Shown: piece after piece, positions 1-8,642 of the stretch
Position numbering within the stretch: position 1 is the stretch's first letter
Layout of the letters: each line of letters starts with the position of its first letter
Source: VXMT01 sp965204835
GTDB taxonomy: Bacteria; Chloroflexota; Dehalococcoidia; UBA2979
Length of the DNA stretch: 64,000 nucleotides
Direction of reading: 5' to 3'
Assembly: GCA_965204835.1 (NCBI GenBank)
Contig: OZ242017.1
Location: 1,550,001-1,614,000, forward strand
The notes under the pieces: model-generated
Told to the model about the DNA's origin: nothing
What the model saw: the letters and a program-made list of their open reading frames with translations, nothing else
Database searches by the model: none
Translations under genes and position numbers: made by a program

Positions 1-207
1 CTGGCGAGCCGGGAGACAGCGCCGAAATGCCGGGCTGCAATCGCGGGCGCGCGTCGCAGGCCTCGCGACCAAGACTACTGCGGCTGGCCGGCAGCCTCCC
101 TCGTCAGCGCAGGGATGCCGGTGAGAACCCGCCGCTGACTACGCCCGTAGCAGATCCGTGACGAAGGCTTGCTGGACGGGGAGTTCAATTCTCCCCCGTC
201 TCCACCA
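1..207 (+). ncRNA. ssrA: tmRNA (transfer-messenger RNA), 3' part only
   Basis: This is the 3' end of the ribosome-rescue RNA; the 5' acceptor strand and probably the tag-peptide frame lie before the window. The T arm is perfect: stem 178-183 pairs with 191-196 around the loop ttcaatt (184-190). It is followed by the 3' acceptor strand cgtctcc (197-203), discriminator A204 and an encoded CCA at 205-207. The segment gactacgcccgtag (137-150) matches the conserved block normally found just after the last pseudoknot of bacterial tmRNAs. I could not place the tag stop codon. An isolated tRNA is unlikely, because no anticodon arm sits at the proper distance upstream of the T arm. Confidence 0.88.
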
Positions 208-243
208 ACTCCATACTTCCAAACTCGTCGAGGTCGTCGGGGC

Positions 244-279
244 CCGAGCGGATCGCCGGGTGACCGGCGATCCGCTCGG
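244..279 (+). terminator. hairpin after tmRNA, probable intrinsic terminator
   Basis: A perfect 16-bp stem (244-259 with 264-279) closes a GTGA loop of the GNRA type and is followed by TTCC. It starts 37 nt after the tmRNA CCA end, so it probably ends that transcript. A U-tract is missing, as at most hairpins in this GC-rich window. Nothing else is recognisable between 280 and 369. Confidence 0.6.
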
Positions 280-369
280 TTCCAGGCTCGGACAGGGTCC
301 TGGACGCAGGCGCCGCCGTACCCGGCAGGCGGCCGCGACCTCCGGCGGCTGGCCGTCGCCGATCGTCGG

Positions 370-774
370 CTACTCCCCGACGCGCTCGAAGACGAGCACT
401 TGCCCGCCTTCGCTATGCAGCGTGAGTTGCTCCCCTGAGACCTCGAACCGCTCGACGGTGACCAACGCGTCTTGTATGCGCTGCTCCTGGTCGAACAGCG
501 CCTGGGTTGGGCAGCCCGCTTCCGTCCACGTCACGTGGTCGAGGCGCAGGTCCGACCCGCTCACGCTGTAGCTCGCACCGTACGCATTGCAGCCCGTCCA
601 CCCAGTCATATCCGTAGTGGTCGTGAACCTGGCGGTTGGGTCGCCCCCCACCACAGCGGCGGGGGCGTCGGCGTTGCCCAGCGCGACCAGCCGCCACTCC
701 GTATTGGCCAACGGATTCTCGTCGCTGCCGCAGGCCACCAACAGCAACACGAAGCCGGACAGAAGCCAGCGCAT
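370..774 (-). CDS. META-domain (HslJ-like) lipoprotein
   Basis: Small exported lipoprotein of 134 residues. A hydrophobic signal peptide ends in the lipobox LVAC, with the lipidated Cys at residue 15. The rest is one META domain: it opens with the typical NTEWRLV segment, has a GWTGCNAYGASY stretch in the middle and ends on a strand with LVFERV. META-domain proteins are cell-envelope proteins linked to heat-stress or novobiocin tolerance in E. coli (HslJ); the biochemical role is unknown. Two cysteines (in GCNAY and EAGCP) could form a disulfide. It stands alone on the minus strand, convergent with the tmRNA. The family call is firm, the function is not. Confidence 0.85.
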   Translation of the reverse strand: MRWLLSGFVLLLVACGSDENPLANTEWRLVALGNADAPAAVVGGDPTARFTTTTDMTGWTGCNAYGASYSVSGSDLRLDHVTWTEAGCPTQALFDQEQRIQDALVTVERFEVSGEQLTLHSEGGQVLVFERVGE

Positions 775-991
775 GATTCATCTCCCTCCGGGGGATGGCC
801 CTCGCCGAGCGGCGCGTACGAGGCGGTTGCGTCGCGCCGCCCCGGCGCGGCCTCTGGGGAGGGTCGCACAAGATTACGCCGGGCCCCGGCGGCGTGCAGC
901 CGCCCCGGCGATACGCCGCACCGCCGGGCGAGGCTTCGATCGCCGGCCGACGGCGCGGCGTGACCCCGGAGCGCATCGGGGACACGACGCG

Positions 992-997
992 TAGGCT
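992..997 (+). promoter_or_regulatory. -10-like box TAGGCT upstream of MFS gene
   Basis: TAGGCT at 992-997 lies 27 nt before the GTG start at 1025, a suitable place for a leadered promoter. The same TAnnnT box recurs before many genes in the window. No good -35 element is visible. The rest of 775-1024 holds nothing I recognise. Confidence 0.35.
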
Positions 998-1024
998 CTG
1001 CCCTGCCACTGCCGGGGAGCCACC

Positions 1025-2323
1025 GTGGATGACCGCGCCGAGCCGCCGACTGTCGAGCACCAGGGCGTCGTCCGGCGCGCGCTGCGCTCGCTGAGGTTCC
1101 CGGAGTTCCGCTACTTCTGGGCCAGCAACTTCATCGTGGCGATGGGCCTGATGGTGCAGTTCACCGCCCGCGCGTGGCTGGTGGTCCAGCTCACCGACTC
1201 CGCGCTCGTCCTCGGCGCCGTCGAGGCGTCGTGGGCGGTCACCTTCGCCCTGGGGTCGATCCCGATGGGCCTCGTCGCCGACCGCTTCAATCGACGCAAC
1301 CTGCTGCTCATCGACAACCTGGTCGCGGTGCTCGTGGCGCTCACGATCGGCGTGCTGGTCGTCACGGACCTCGTGGCGGTCTGGCACGTCTTCGCCGCCT
1401 CGCTCATCAGCGGGCTGCTCGGGGCGGTGCGCTTCCCGGCGAGCCAGGCGATGACGGGCCGTCTGGTGCCGCAGCGGTACTTCATGAACGCCGCGTCGCT
1501 GAACACGGCCAGCCACAGCGTGCCGAGCGTGGTCGGGCCGGCGCTTGGAGGGCTCCTCGTGGGCGGCGTGGGCGTCGGCGTCGTCTACTTCGCCACGTCG
1601 GGCGCGCACCTCGCGGCCGCAGTGATGCTGATGGTCGGTGTCGCGGCCTCGTTCGGCTCGATCGAGCGCGCCGAGGGCCGGTCCGTGACCGCGGACCTGC
1701 GACAGGCGATCGACTACATGAGGGCCGAGCCCGACCTGCTCAGGCTCACCGCGGTGGTCGTGACCCCGTTCGTGCTCGGCGAGTCGTTCATCCTGCTACT
1801 GGCGCTGTTCGTCGAGCAGGAGCTGGGCGGCGGCGCGGCAATGTTCGGGTTCCTCAGCGCGTCGCTCGGCGCGGGCGGCGTGACGGGGGCGCTGGTGGTC
1901 GCGGCCACGGGACGGCAGCGACAGATCGGCCAGCTCATCTTCCTCGGGATCGCGGGCATTGGCGTGGCGGGCGTGGTGTACGGCTTCTCGCAGTGGCTCG
2001 TGGTCACGGCCGCCGCGCTCTATGTCGCGGGCGCGGCGCAGAGCGCCCTGTTCGTCGGCTTCGAGACATTCCTGCTGCTCCGCGTCCCCGACGAGATGCG
2101 AGGCCGCGTGATGGGCCTGACGTTCACGGTGTTCGGGCTCTTCCCGGTGGGCGCGATCTTCGCCGGCGCCCTCGCCGACATCATCGGCCTCCGCGCCGTG
2201 GCCATCATCGAGGGCCTCGTCGTCTTCGTCCTCGCGTTGCTCGGCTGGCGGTTCGCGCTGCGCCGCATCGCAGGGGACGAGGCGGGTGTCGGCGCCCCGG
2301 AGCAGACCGAGGCAGCCCCATAA
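1025..2323 (+). CDS. MFS transporter, EntS/DHA3-like
   Basis: Membrane carrier of 432 residues with about 12 predicted helices, the standard size for the major facilitator superfamily. The N-terminus carries the FPEFRYFWASNF motif typical of the DHA3 / enterobactin-exporter-like branch, and loop 2-3 has the MFS signature in the form GLVADRFNRR (about residue 85). A long charged loop separates the two six-helix halves near residue 220. The start is GTG, with GGGGAG just upstream. Members of this branch usually export drugs or siderophores by proton antiport; the substrate cannot be read from sequence. It converges with the following crotonase gene across a strong hairpin. Confidence 0.85.
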   Translation: MDDRAEPPTVEHQGVVRRALRSLRFPEFRYFWASNFIVAMGLMVQFTARAWLVVQLTDSALVLGAVEASWAVTFALGSIPMGLVADRFNRRNLLLIDNLVAVLVALTIGVLVVTDLVAVWHVFAASLISGLLGAVRFPASQAMTGRLVPQRYFMNAASLNTASHSVPSVVGPALGGLLVGGVGVGVVYFATSGAHLAAAVMLMVGVAASFGSIERAEGRSVTADLRQAIDYMRAEPDLLRLTAVVVTPFVLGESFILLLALFVEQELGGGAAMFGFLSASLGAGGVTGALVVAATGRQRQIGQLIFLGIAGIGVAGVVYGFSQWLVVTAAALYVAGAAQSALFVGFETFLLLRVPDEMRGRVMGLTFTVFGLFPVGAIFAGALADIIGLRAVAIIEGLVVFVLALLGWRFALRRIAGDEAGVGAPEQTEAAP

Positions 2324-2339
2324 CAGCGATGGACGCGAA

Positions 2340-2368
2340 GCGGCGCGGCCCGCATGGGACCGCGCCGC
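2340..2368. terminator. bidirectional hairpin between convergent genes
   Basis: A 9-bp arm (2340-2348) pairs with 2360-2368, and an inner ccc/ggg stem around gcat extends it with one bulged A. It sits between the end of the MFS gene (2323) and the end of the crotonase gene (2410), so it can stop both. Confidence 0.6.
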
Positions 2369-2409
2369 CTGGCTGGCCCTGATCCGGAGTCGTCGGCGCG
2401 TCGGCGTCG

Positions 2410-3279
2410 CTATGCGTCGATGAAGTTGGGGCGGCGCTTCTCCGAGAAGGCCGTGGGACCCTCGATCGAGTCCTGCATCCCGGCGAGGTTCTGCTCGAGC
2501 GCGTTGCCCCACTCCTGCGCGACCTCGGGCGGCATGTTGAAGCCGCGGTAGAGCGCCTGCTTGTTGTTGCGGACCGCGCGCGGGGCCATGTCCAGCATCC
2601 GCTGCGCGTACTCCATCGCCGCGTCCATGAGCTGGTCGTCCGGCACGACGCGCTGCGCCCAGCCGAGCTGGTACGCGCGCTGCGCGTCCCACTGCGTGTC
2701 GCCCCACAGCGTTAGCTCGAGGGCCGAGCTCAGGCCGATCTGGCGCAGGACGGGGATCATCCAGCCGGCGCCCGGCATGTTCCACCGCACCTCGGCGATG
2801 CCGACGCGGGCCGACTCGGCCATGATGCGGATGTCGGTCTGCATCGCGTACATGAAGCCGCCGGCGATCGCGAAGCCGTTGATGGCCGCGATCGTCGGCT
2901 TCCACAGGCCCATGCCCTCGGCGAGCGGGACCGAGTTCTTGCGCGGGCCTGCCGCGGGCCGCGGCGCGTCGTCGCCGGCGGCCTCGGCCTGCCGGGTCTC
3001 CGACGTCTGGATGAGGTCGGCTCCCGCGCAGAACGCCTTGCTGCCGGCGCCCGTGAGGATCGAGACGCGCGCGGTGGGGTCGTCGCGGAACTCGGCGTAG
3101 GCGTCGTAGAGCGCCTCGCCGAGGCCGTCGCCGATGGAGTTCATGCGGTGCGGGCGGTTGAGCGTGATCACGTGGATCTTGCCGCCCTCGTGCTTGTCGA
3201 CCTTCACGACGGGGCCGAAGGTCTCCTGCGGCGTGTCACGGCCGTGCTTCTGCGGGTCATAGGCTTCGTATTCGGGCAT
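2410..3279 (-). CDS. enoyl-CoA hydratase/isomerase family protein (crotonase)
   Basis: Crotonase-fold protein of 289 residues, expected to act on an acyl-CoA in the cytoplasm. Typical landmarks are LNRPHRMNSI, the oxyanion-hole segment AFCAGADLI and AAINGFAIAGGFMYAMQTD. At the position of the first catalytic Glu of classical hydratases (GGxxEL) this protein has Met/Tyr, while the second Glu is kept in VGIAEVRW. It may therefore be an isomerase, a hydrolase or another crotonase rather than a hydratase. The start was set at ATG 3279 because GGAAGGAG lies 8 nt upstream; the longer frame has no such signal. Like the other two crotonases here it ends in an FxEKRxPxF motif. Confidence 0.85.
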   Translation of the reverse strand: MPEYEAYDPQKHGRDTPQETFGPVVKVDKHEGGKIHVITLNRPHRMNSIGDGLGEALYDAYAEFRDDPTARVSILTGAGSKAFCAGADLIQTSETRQAEAAGDDAPRPAAGPRKNSVPLAEGMGLWKPTIAAINGFAIAGGFMYAMQTDIRIMAESARVGIAEVRWNMPGAGWMIPVLRQIGLSSALELTLWGDTQWDAQRAYQLGWAQRVVPDDQLMDAAMEYAQRMLDMAPRAVRNNKQALYRGFNMPPEVAQEWGNALEQNLAGMQDSIEGPTAFSEKRRPNFIDA

Positions 3280-3383
3280 GTGTGCTGCTCCTTCCGGCGC
3301 TCCGGTCGGCGCCGGTGGCAGTGTAGACCGGAGGCCGCGGCAAGGCGGCGATGCCGGAGGGCAGCACGGATGTCGCGGGCGAC

Positions 3384-6167
3384 TTACTGGTCCGGGTGCG
3401 CGAAGTCGACGCGGTACGCCGCGAACGCTTCGTAGAAGTCCCTGGCGGTGATGCCGAAGACAGCCTCGAAGGTGTCCTGCCATGGCTCCGTCTCGGAGCG
3501 CCGGCGGAAGTAGTCGAGAAGCGCGAGCTCGCCGGCTCCCTCTACGAGCAACTCGCCGATGAAGTAGCCGAGCGCCGCCATGGACTGGGGCTCTGGTGTG
3601 GACGACCCGTGCGTCTCCAGGTCCGTCAGAGGCGGCGTCACCGTGTGGGCCCTCTGAGCGAGGCTGAAGCGTCGCTGCGCTGCGGCGTCCGGGCGTGCGA
3701 CCATCTCGTACGTGTACCGCGCGTACGCCTCGATGGCGGCGCGCAGCCACAGAGGCCCTATGTAGTCGTAGCCCGCGTCGATCCTGATGACGCCGAGGAT
3801 GTTGATGTAGTGGTAGCGGCCGAGGTATTCGGCGAGTATGGCGCAGTCGAGGGTGATCACCAGGGCCGACCCCTGGCTGGCGGTGAAGCAGAACCTCGGT
3901 CCCGGATCCTGCCCGAACGACTTCCGGTATGCCGGCAGGGCCGCTTCCTGATCGGCGCCGACGTACACCGTGTAGTCGGCCGCCGGGGCGCCGAGGCGCT
4001 GCCTGAAGAAGGTCTGTGCGGTCTCGAAGTCCGCGCGTACCTTGGCCTCCTCTTCAGGAGAGATGTCGCCGAGGAGCACCAGGACGGGTTCGTCTCGGTC
4101 GTCGGCCAGGTGCGGGATGAGCACCACGATCCCGTCGATGTGCGGCTCGGCGACCGCATAGAAGTCTGCGACCGTCATCCCGAAGGCGCGCTCGAACGCG
4201 ACGCGCCAGTTCTGTTCGGATGCCACCAGCCGGTAGTAGTCCAGCAGGGCGGGCGCTCCCACGTGCTCGGCGAGCCATTCCAACGCGAAGAAGCCCCTGG
4301 AGGCCCAGCGCGACGGCCCCCACGTGCCGATCGAGATTGTCTCCATGCCCGAAAGGCGCTCGCCCGACCGCGACGCGTTTCTCGTGTGTCGTTCGCGCAG
4401 CACCGCGGCGGCCTCGGGGTCGAGCGACCGAAGGTATGCGTACTGGGCGTACGACTGCGAGCCCATGTGAAGCCAGTCCGGCCCCTGCGGATGGAGCCTG
4501 TCCGGTCCCGGTAGCCACCTCCTGGCCCGCTGATCGATGCGCTCCTGGACGTTTCTGAAATGGAACCAGCCGAGATGGGAGCGGAGCATCGTGGGACACG
4601 GAAGAGTGATGAATGCGATGTTCGTGTTGTAGAGGTGACCGCATATCTCTCCGTGGTCGATGAGCGCCGTGTAGACGCCCTCGCCTGATGGCCAGTCGGC
4701 TGCGAGGTAGACCGTGTAGTCGGCCGGCTCCGCCTCGAAGTGCTCGGCGAAGAACACCTGCGCGACCCTGACGTCCGCACGCGCGGCAGCCTCGGTATCG
4801 GGTGGGATATCGCCCAGGAACACGATGACCGGCTCAAACCGGTCGTCCGTTGCGTGGGTGGGATGCTGCTCCGGCCTGGCGCGCTCGGCCGCGAAACGCG
4901 TGTAGAACGAGTCTACGGAGACGCCGAAGGCGGCCTCGAAGCTCTGACGCCACTCGCCGGAGTCGCCGAAGACACGGTAGAAGGTGATGAAGGCCGGGGT
5001 GTTCGGAGACCGCGGCCCGCCCTGCCTCAGAACCGCGTGTTCCTCCAGCCACCCGACTGCCCACGAACTGAGACCGCCTGCTGCCGGGCCCGCCGCGCGA
5101 TACGCCTCGATGTCCTCCATGAGGCGGAGGGGCGGGGGCGAGCTCTTGCGAACGAGCCCGCGCCGATCGGCGAGGAGCTGCGCGCCGCTCGTCTCGTGCC
5201 GCGCGACCTCATACAGCCCGCTTGCGTAGCCGGCCGTGCCTGCCGTCAACCAGGCCGGCACGGGCTGATCCCCGGCCCACTCCTGCTGCAGGACGTGGAC
5301 GTACTCGCGCGCCAGCAACGAGCCGATCGAGGGTCCAGCCCGGGTTGAGCCACGGAGTACGATCCGCCGGCCATCGGACGACGCAGCAGCGGCCACCTCC
5401 GGATCGACGCTGACGACGACCTCCGGCGGCACAATCCCGTACTGGTCGGCGAAGAATGAGAGCACGGATGCGGTCTCGGCGCGCACACGAGCCCGTGCAT
5501 CGGCCGGCACGTCATCGGTGAAGACGAAGGGCGAGCTCACTGCTCCAGACTGCCACCACCACGCGTCTTCCGTGACTTCGACCCAGAACGCATCGCCGTG
5601 GCGCAGTTCGCGGAACGTGGTGGCCGTGTCCCCGGCCCTCGGGTGGTGGTGCTCGAACGCCTGGTTCACCGCATCCCACCGGACTGCCCGTCGCAGGACT
5701 GGTTTCACCCCGGCGAGCGCCTGCCCGACCTGCGTTCCGGCGTGCCCTGTCCAGCCGACCAGGTTCCGGCCCTCACGAAGGAAGACCGCGGCCGGATCCG
5801 AGGCGACAGGTCGGGTCCACTCGACCGGCTCGGTCCCTCCGATGTAGATCCACAGGCCCCGGCCCGGTGTGAGATCCGGGGCATGGCCGTTCGCCCTGTT
5901 GCTCCGGGTTGTCTGATCGTACTGCTCCCGCCCGGCGACCCAGACGGACACGCGCACGAGCTCGGGCACGAGGTCGAATAGCTCGGAGACCGGTGTCCTG
6001 GGTCCAAGCCATCCCACCATGTTCCAGCCGGGTTGGAGCTCGGTGGTGATCACGTCGCCCTCAGCGGCGGCGGGCGGCAGAGCCTGCTCGGGCGGGCGTT
6101 CGGAGGGAGCCGACGTACAGCGCGCGGAGACGGCGAGGGCGATGAGCAGGAGCGTGAGATGCCTCAC
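3384..6167 (-). CDS. large exported protein with three degenerate peptidase-like repeats
   Basis: A 927-residue protein with a hydrophobic N-terminal leader (Cys17 follows it, but Arg at -1 makes a lipobox doubtful). Next come two related segments built on GWNMVGW and GRNLVGW (about residues 48-200), a motif I associate with Chloroflexota surface proteins. Then three homologous units of 210-240 residues follow, beginning FVFTDDVP, VIVFLGDIP and VLVLLGDIS, and ending FEAAFGVSVDSFY, FERAFGMTVADFY and FEAVFGITARDFY. The first unit has REYVHVLQQE where a gluzincin peptidase would have HExxH, so one zinc ligand is lost; units 2 and 3 lack the motif. The GTG start has no strong ribosome site. Possible role: substrate or matrix binding after loss of peptidase activity. 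Confidence 0.7.
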   Translation of the reverse strand: MRHLTLLLIALAVSARCTSAPSERPPEQALPPAAAEGDVITTELQPGWNMVGWLGPRTPVSELFDLVPELVRVSVWVAGREQYDQTTRSNRANGHAPDLTPGRGLWIYIGGTEPVEWTRPVASDPAAVFLREGRNLVGWTGHAGTQVGQALAGVKPVLRRAVRWDAVNQAFEHHHPRAGDTATTFRELRHGDAFWVEVTEDAWWWQSGAVSSPFVFTDDVPADARARVRAETASVLSFFADQYGIVPPEVVVSVDPEVAAAASSDGRRIVLRGSTRAGPSIGSLLAREYVHVLQQEWAGDQPVPAWLTAGTAGYASGLYEVARHETSGAQLLADRRGLVRKSSPPPLRLMEDIEAYRAAGPAAGGLSSWAVGWLEEHAVLRQGGPRSPNTPAFITFYRVFGDSGEWRQSFEAAFGVSVDSFYTRFAAERARPEQHPTHATDDRFEPVIVFLGDIPPDTEAAARADVRVAQVFFAEHFEAEPADYTVYLAADWPSGEGVYTALIDHGEICGHLYNTNIAFITLPCPTMLRSHLGWFHFRNVQERIDQRARRWLPGPDRLHPQGPDWLHMGSQSYAQYAYLRSLDPEAAAVLRERHTRNASRSGERLSGMETISIGTWGPSRWASRGFFALEWLAEHVGAPALLDYYRLVASEQNWRVAFERAFGMTVADFYAVAEPHIDGIVVLIPHLADDRDEPVLVLLGDISPEEEAKVRADFETAQTFFRQRLGAPAADYTVYVGADQEAALPAYRKSFGQDPGPRFCFTASQGSALVITLDCAILAEYLGRYHYINILGVIRIDAGYDYIGPLWLRAAIEAYARYTYEMVARPDAAAQRRFSLAQRAHTVTPPLTDLETHGSSTPEPQSMAALGYFIGELLVEGAGELALLDYFRRRSETEPWQDTFEAVFGITARDFYEAFAAYRVDFAHPDQ

Positions 6168-6260
6168 GGGCCTGGTGCCTTTCGACGGCGGGTATGGACG
6201 ATGCCCTGGTCCGCGCCCAGCCAGCCCGCCTCGACGCGCCCCATGCCGACTACTCGAGAA

Positions 6261-6290
6261 GGCCCCGGCCGCGAGTGCGCGACCGGGGCC
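6261..6290 (-). terminator. hairpin terminator after LppM-like gene
   Basis: GGCCCCGG (6261-6268) pairs with CCGGGGCC (6283-6290). After one mismatch an inner CGCG/CGCG stem closes an AGTG loop. It lies downstream of the minus-strand gene ending at 6340 and before the next minus-strand start at 6167. Confidence 0.55.
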
Positions 6291-6339
6291 CGAGGGCGCG
6301 CGTACCGCCCTGCTCGAGTCTGTTCGGCGCCGTCTGGCG

Positions 6340-7119
6340 CTAGCCTCGGACCTGCCGTCGCCTCCCCGTGACGACTCGGGCCGCCACCACCACGAAGACC
6401 GCCGCCAGCGCGACCGCCGCGAGGGTGCTTGCGCCGGTGCTGCCGTCGTAGGCGCCGGCGAGGATGCCGTGGCCGTCCGTGGGCTTCGCGGGCACCTCGC
6501 CCCCGAGAGCCGTGGTGGTTGCCATCAGCCGGCGCGGCTCCGTGCTCGTGAAGTCGATGTCCCAGATGAACGCGCCGTCCTCGATACGGTCCGCGTTATG
6601 TTCGGCCGGCACGCCCGGGAGCTGCACGCGCACGCGCCCCCACCCGCCCTGGAGCAGCTCCGGCGGTAGCAGGTCGGCGCCCACGGCCTGGGGCCCCGCG
6701 GCCTCCGCCGCGGCTGCGAGGGTTGTCGCGAATGACCACCCACCCTGGCCATCGGGGCGCAGGTCGAAGTCGCTCGTGACGGAGGCGGCCTGCGGCGCGC
6801 CCAGGTAGAGCCCGAGCTGCTGGAGGTTCGCGAACGGGAGCGACAGCTGCATGCCGGTGAACCCGTCCTGGCGGTACTCCTCGATGGTTGCGCCGGGCGG
6901 AGGCTGGTCGCCGAGACCGATGGCGTCCTGGGTCGTCATGCCCGTCATCGCGGTGACCTGGTCACTGATGGCGAGCAGCACGCTCATCGCGCCCGATCCG
7001 TCCGGGTTGATCGCGAACCCGAGTTCGTAGCGGATGCAGCCCACCATCGAGAACGCCGTAACGGCCAGCAGCAGCGTCAACGCACGTATCTTGCGCGTGA
7101 CATTCGTTGTCAGTCTCAT
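6340..7119 (-). CDS. LppM-domain (DUF3153-like) membrane-anchored lipoprotein
   Basis: Protein of 259 residues with a lipoprotein signal ending in SMVGC (Cys28), directly followed by IRYELGFAINPDGSG. That is the usual opening of LppM-type domains, an envelope family first named in mycobacteria. A second hydrophobic helix near the C-terminus (about residues 230-250) is followed by RRRQVRG, so the protein is probably anchored at both ends with the domain outside. The ATG start has GGGAG 8 nt upstream. It is a single gene, followed by a hairpin. The role is unknown; mycobacterial LppM affects phagosome maturation, which need not apply here. Confidence 0.75.
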   Translation of the reverse strand: MRLTTNVTRKIRALTLLLAVTAFSMVGCIRYELGFAINPDGSGAMSVLLAISDQVTAMTGMTTQDAIGLGDQPPPGATIEEYRQDGFTGMQLSLPFANLQQLGLYLGAPQAASVTSDFDLRPDGQGGWSFATTLAAAAEAAGPQAVGADLLPPELLQGGWGRVRVQLPGVPAEHNADRIEDGAFIWDIDFTSTEPRRLMATTTALGGEVPAKPTDGHGILAGAYDGSTGASTLAAVALAAVFVVVAARVVTGRRRQVRG

Positions 7120-7262
7120 GTCGGCAACTCCCGTCGTGCGCGGACATCCTACGACGGGAGACCACCGGGAAGCACACCCCCCGATCCGGGCCGCCTCGTT
7201 GCGGCGCGAGACGGCGCGGCGCTGGATTGCTACGGTCTGGTCGTCGGGAGAGGAGCGCCACG

Positions 7263-8324
7263 ATGCGCGTGACAGCGATGTACGACCTGCGAGGGGTGAT
7301 GGGCGACGCCGTGGAGTGGGCGACGCGGCATGAAGCGCTCGGCTTCGACGCCATCCACTTCCCGGAGGTGGCCCGCAACCCGTTCACGTCGCTGACGCTG
7401 GCGGCCGAGCACACCGAGTCGATCCGTGTCGGCACGAGCGTCGCGATCGCCTTCGCGCGGTCGCCGTACGTGATGGCGAACCTCGGCTGGGACCTCCAGG
7501 AGTACTCCGGCGGGCGGCTCGTGCTCGGCCTCGGCACGCAGGTGAAGGGCCACAACGAGCGGCGCTTCTCCGTGCCGTGGGGACCGCCGACGGCGCGGCT
7601 CCGCGAGTACATCGAGATGATGCGCGCGATCTGGCACACCTGGCGCACCGGCGAGCGCCCGGCCTACGAGGGCGAGCACTACCGCTACACCCTCGACAGT
7701 TACGTCTTCAATCCCGGCCCCATCGACTACCCCGACCCGCGGATCGCGGTCGCCGCGGTGCGCCCTCGCAACACCGCGCTCGGCTGCGAGATCGCCGACG
7801 GGGTGATGTGGCACGGCATGCTGAGCTGGGCGTACCGCGATCAGGTGCTGATCCCGGCCGTCGAGGAGGGCGCACGCGCCGGCGGCAAGGACCCGAAGGA
7901 CCTGATCATCTCCGGCGGGGGCTTCGTCATCACCGCACCTGACGAGGAGCGCCTGCGCGAGGTGCTGGGCGAGGCGCGCCGGACGATCGCCTTCTACGCC
8001 TCGACGCGTACGTACCAGGACAGCATCAAGATGGCGGGCTTCGAGGACGAAGGCGCTCTGCTCCACCGCCTCTCGATGGAGCAGCGCTGGGCGGAGATGG
8101 CGAAGATCGTCGACGACGAGTTCGTGGAGCACTTCGCCATCGTCGCCACGTGGGACGAGCTACCCGCGAAGATGGCGGAGCGCTACGCGGGCGTGAACAC
8201 CGAGGTGGCCTTCAGCGCCCGCATCGAGACGCCCGAGGACGCCGAGCACGCGCGCGAGGTGGTCGAGCAACTCCGCGCGATCCCCGCCTACGGCGAAGTC
8301 GAGCCTGCGGGCGTCTCGGCCTGA
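7263..8324 (+). CDS. LLM-class (luciferase-like, F420-type) oxidoreductase
   Basis: TIM-barrel flavin/F420 oxidoreductase of 353 residues. It shows the family pattern: EALGFDAIHFPE near the start, RVGTSVAIAFARSP, then LGLGTQVKGHNERRFS, and a C-terminal half with GCEIADGVMWHG. The pattern is closest to the subfamily of presumed F420-dependent enzymes. Such proteins reduce or oxidise organic substrates with F420H2 or FMNH2; the substrate is unknown. ATG 7263 was chosen because GGGAGAGGAG ends 7 nt upstream; the longer frame begins inside the divergent gene. TACGGT at 7231-7236 is a plausible -10 box. SAR202 bacteria are known for large expansions of this family. Confidence 0.88.
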   Translation: MRVTAMYDLRGVMGDAVEWATRHEALGFDAIHFPEVARNPFTSLTLAAEHTESIRVGTSVAIAFARSPYVMANLGWDLQEYSGGRLVLGLGTQVKGHNERRFSVPWGPPTARLREYIEMMRAIWHTWRTGERPAYEGEHYRYTLDSYVFNPGPIDYPDPRIAVAAVRPRNTALGCEIADGVMWHGMLSWAYRDQVLIPAVEEGARAGGKDPKDLIISGGGFVITAPDEERLREVLGEARRTIAFYASTRTYQDSIKMAGFEDEGALLHRLSMEQRWAEMAKIVDDEFVEHFAIVATWDELPAKMAERYAGVNTEVAFSARIETPEDAEHAREVVEQLRAIPAYGEVEPAGVSA

Positions 8325-8340
8325 GGCCTGCTCGTCAGCC

Positions 8341-8586
8341 TCATGCCACTGCGAGTTGGCTCACGGGGCGAAGCGCCTCGCGGATCAGCGCCTCGTCCCC
8401 CACATCGAGCCCATCGAGCGAAACACCGCGGCTGACCATAAGGAACTCGTACGCGAAGACGCTGCCCGAGCGGTCCACGTGCGCGATGCGTTGCTCGTCG
8501 AGGCGTCGCCCGCCGCCCTCACCGCCTTCAGCGGCGCGCAGCGTGACGAACAGTGCATCGGCCTCGGAGTCGTAGCGGAACTGCAT
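8341..8586 (-). CDS. DUF2283 family small protein
   Basis: An 81-residue cytoplasmic protein opening with FRYDSEADALFVTLR, the hallmark of DUF2283 (normally YDxEADALYI). The later part reads RSGSVFAYEFLMVSRGV, replacing the usual 'G.vvGIEIL' strand. The family has no established function; members often lie near toxin-antitoxin genes. It is last in the minus-strand run 9695-8341, 56 nt after the MaoC gene, with AGGT upstream of the ATG. Its 3' end faces the LLM gene. Confidence 0.75.
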   Translation of the reverse strand: MQFRYDSEADALFVTLRAAEGGEGGGRRLDEQRIAHVDRSGSVFAYEFLMVSRGVSLDGLDVGDEALIREALRPVSQLAVA

Positions 8587-8642
8587 CGCGACCTGCGACG
8601 CCGTGCGGAGCGGGCCGGCCAGCGCGGCCCGACCGTGCGCGC

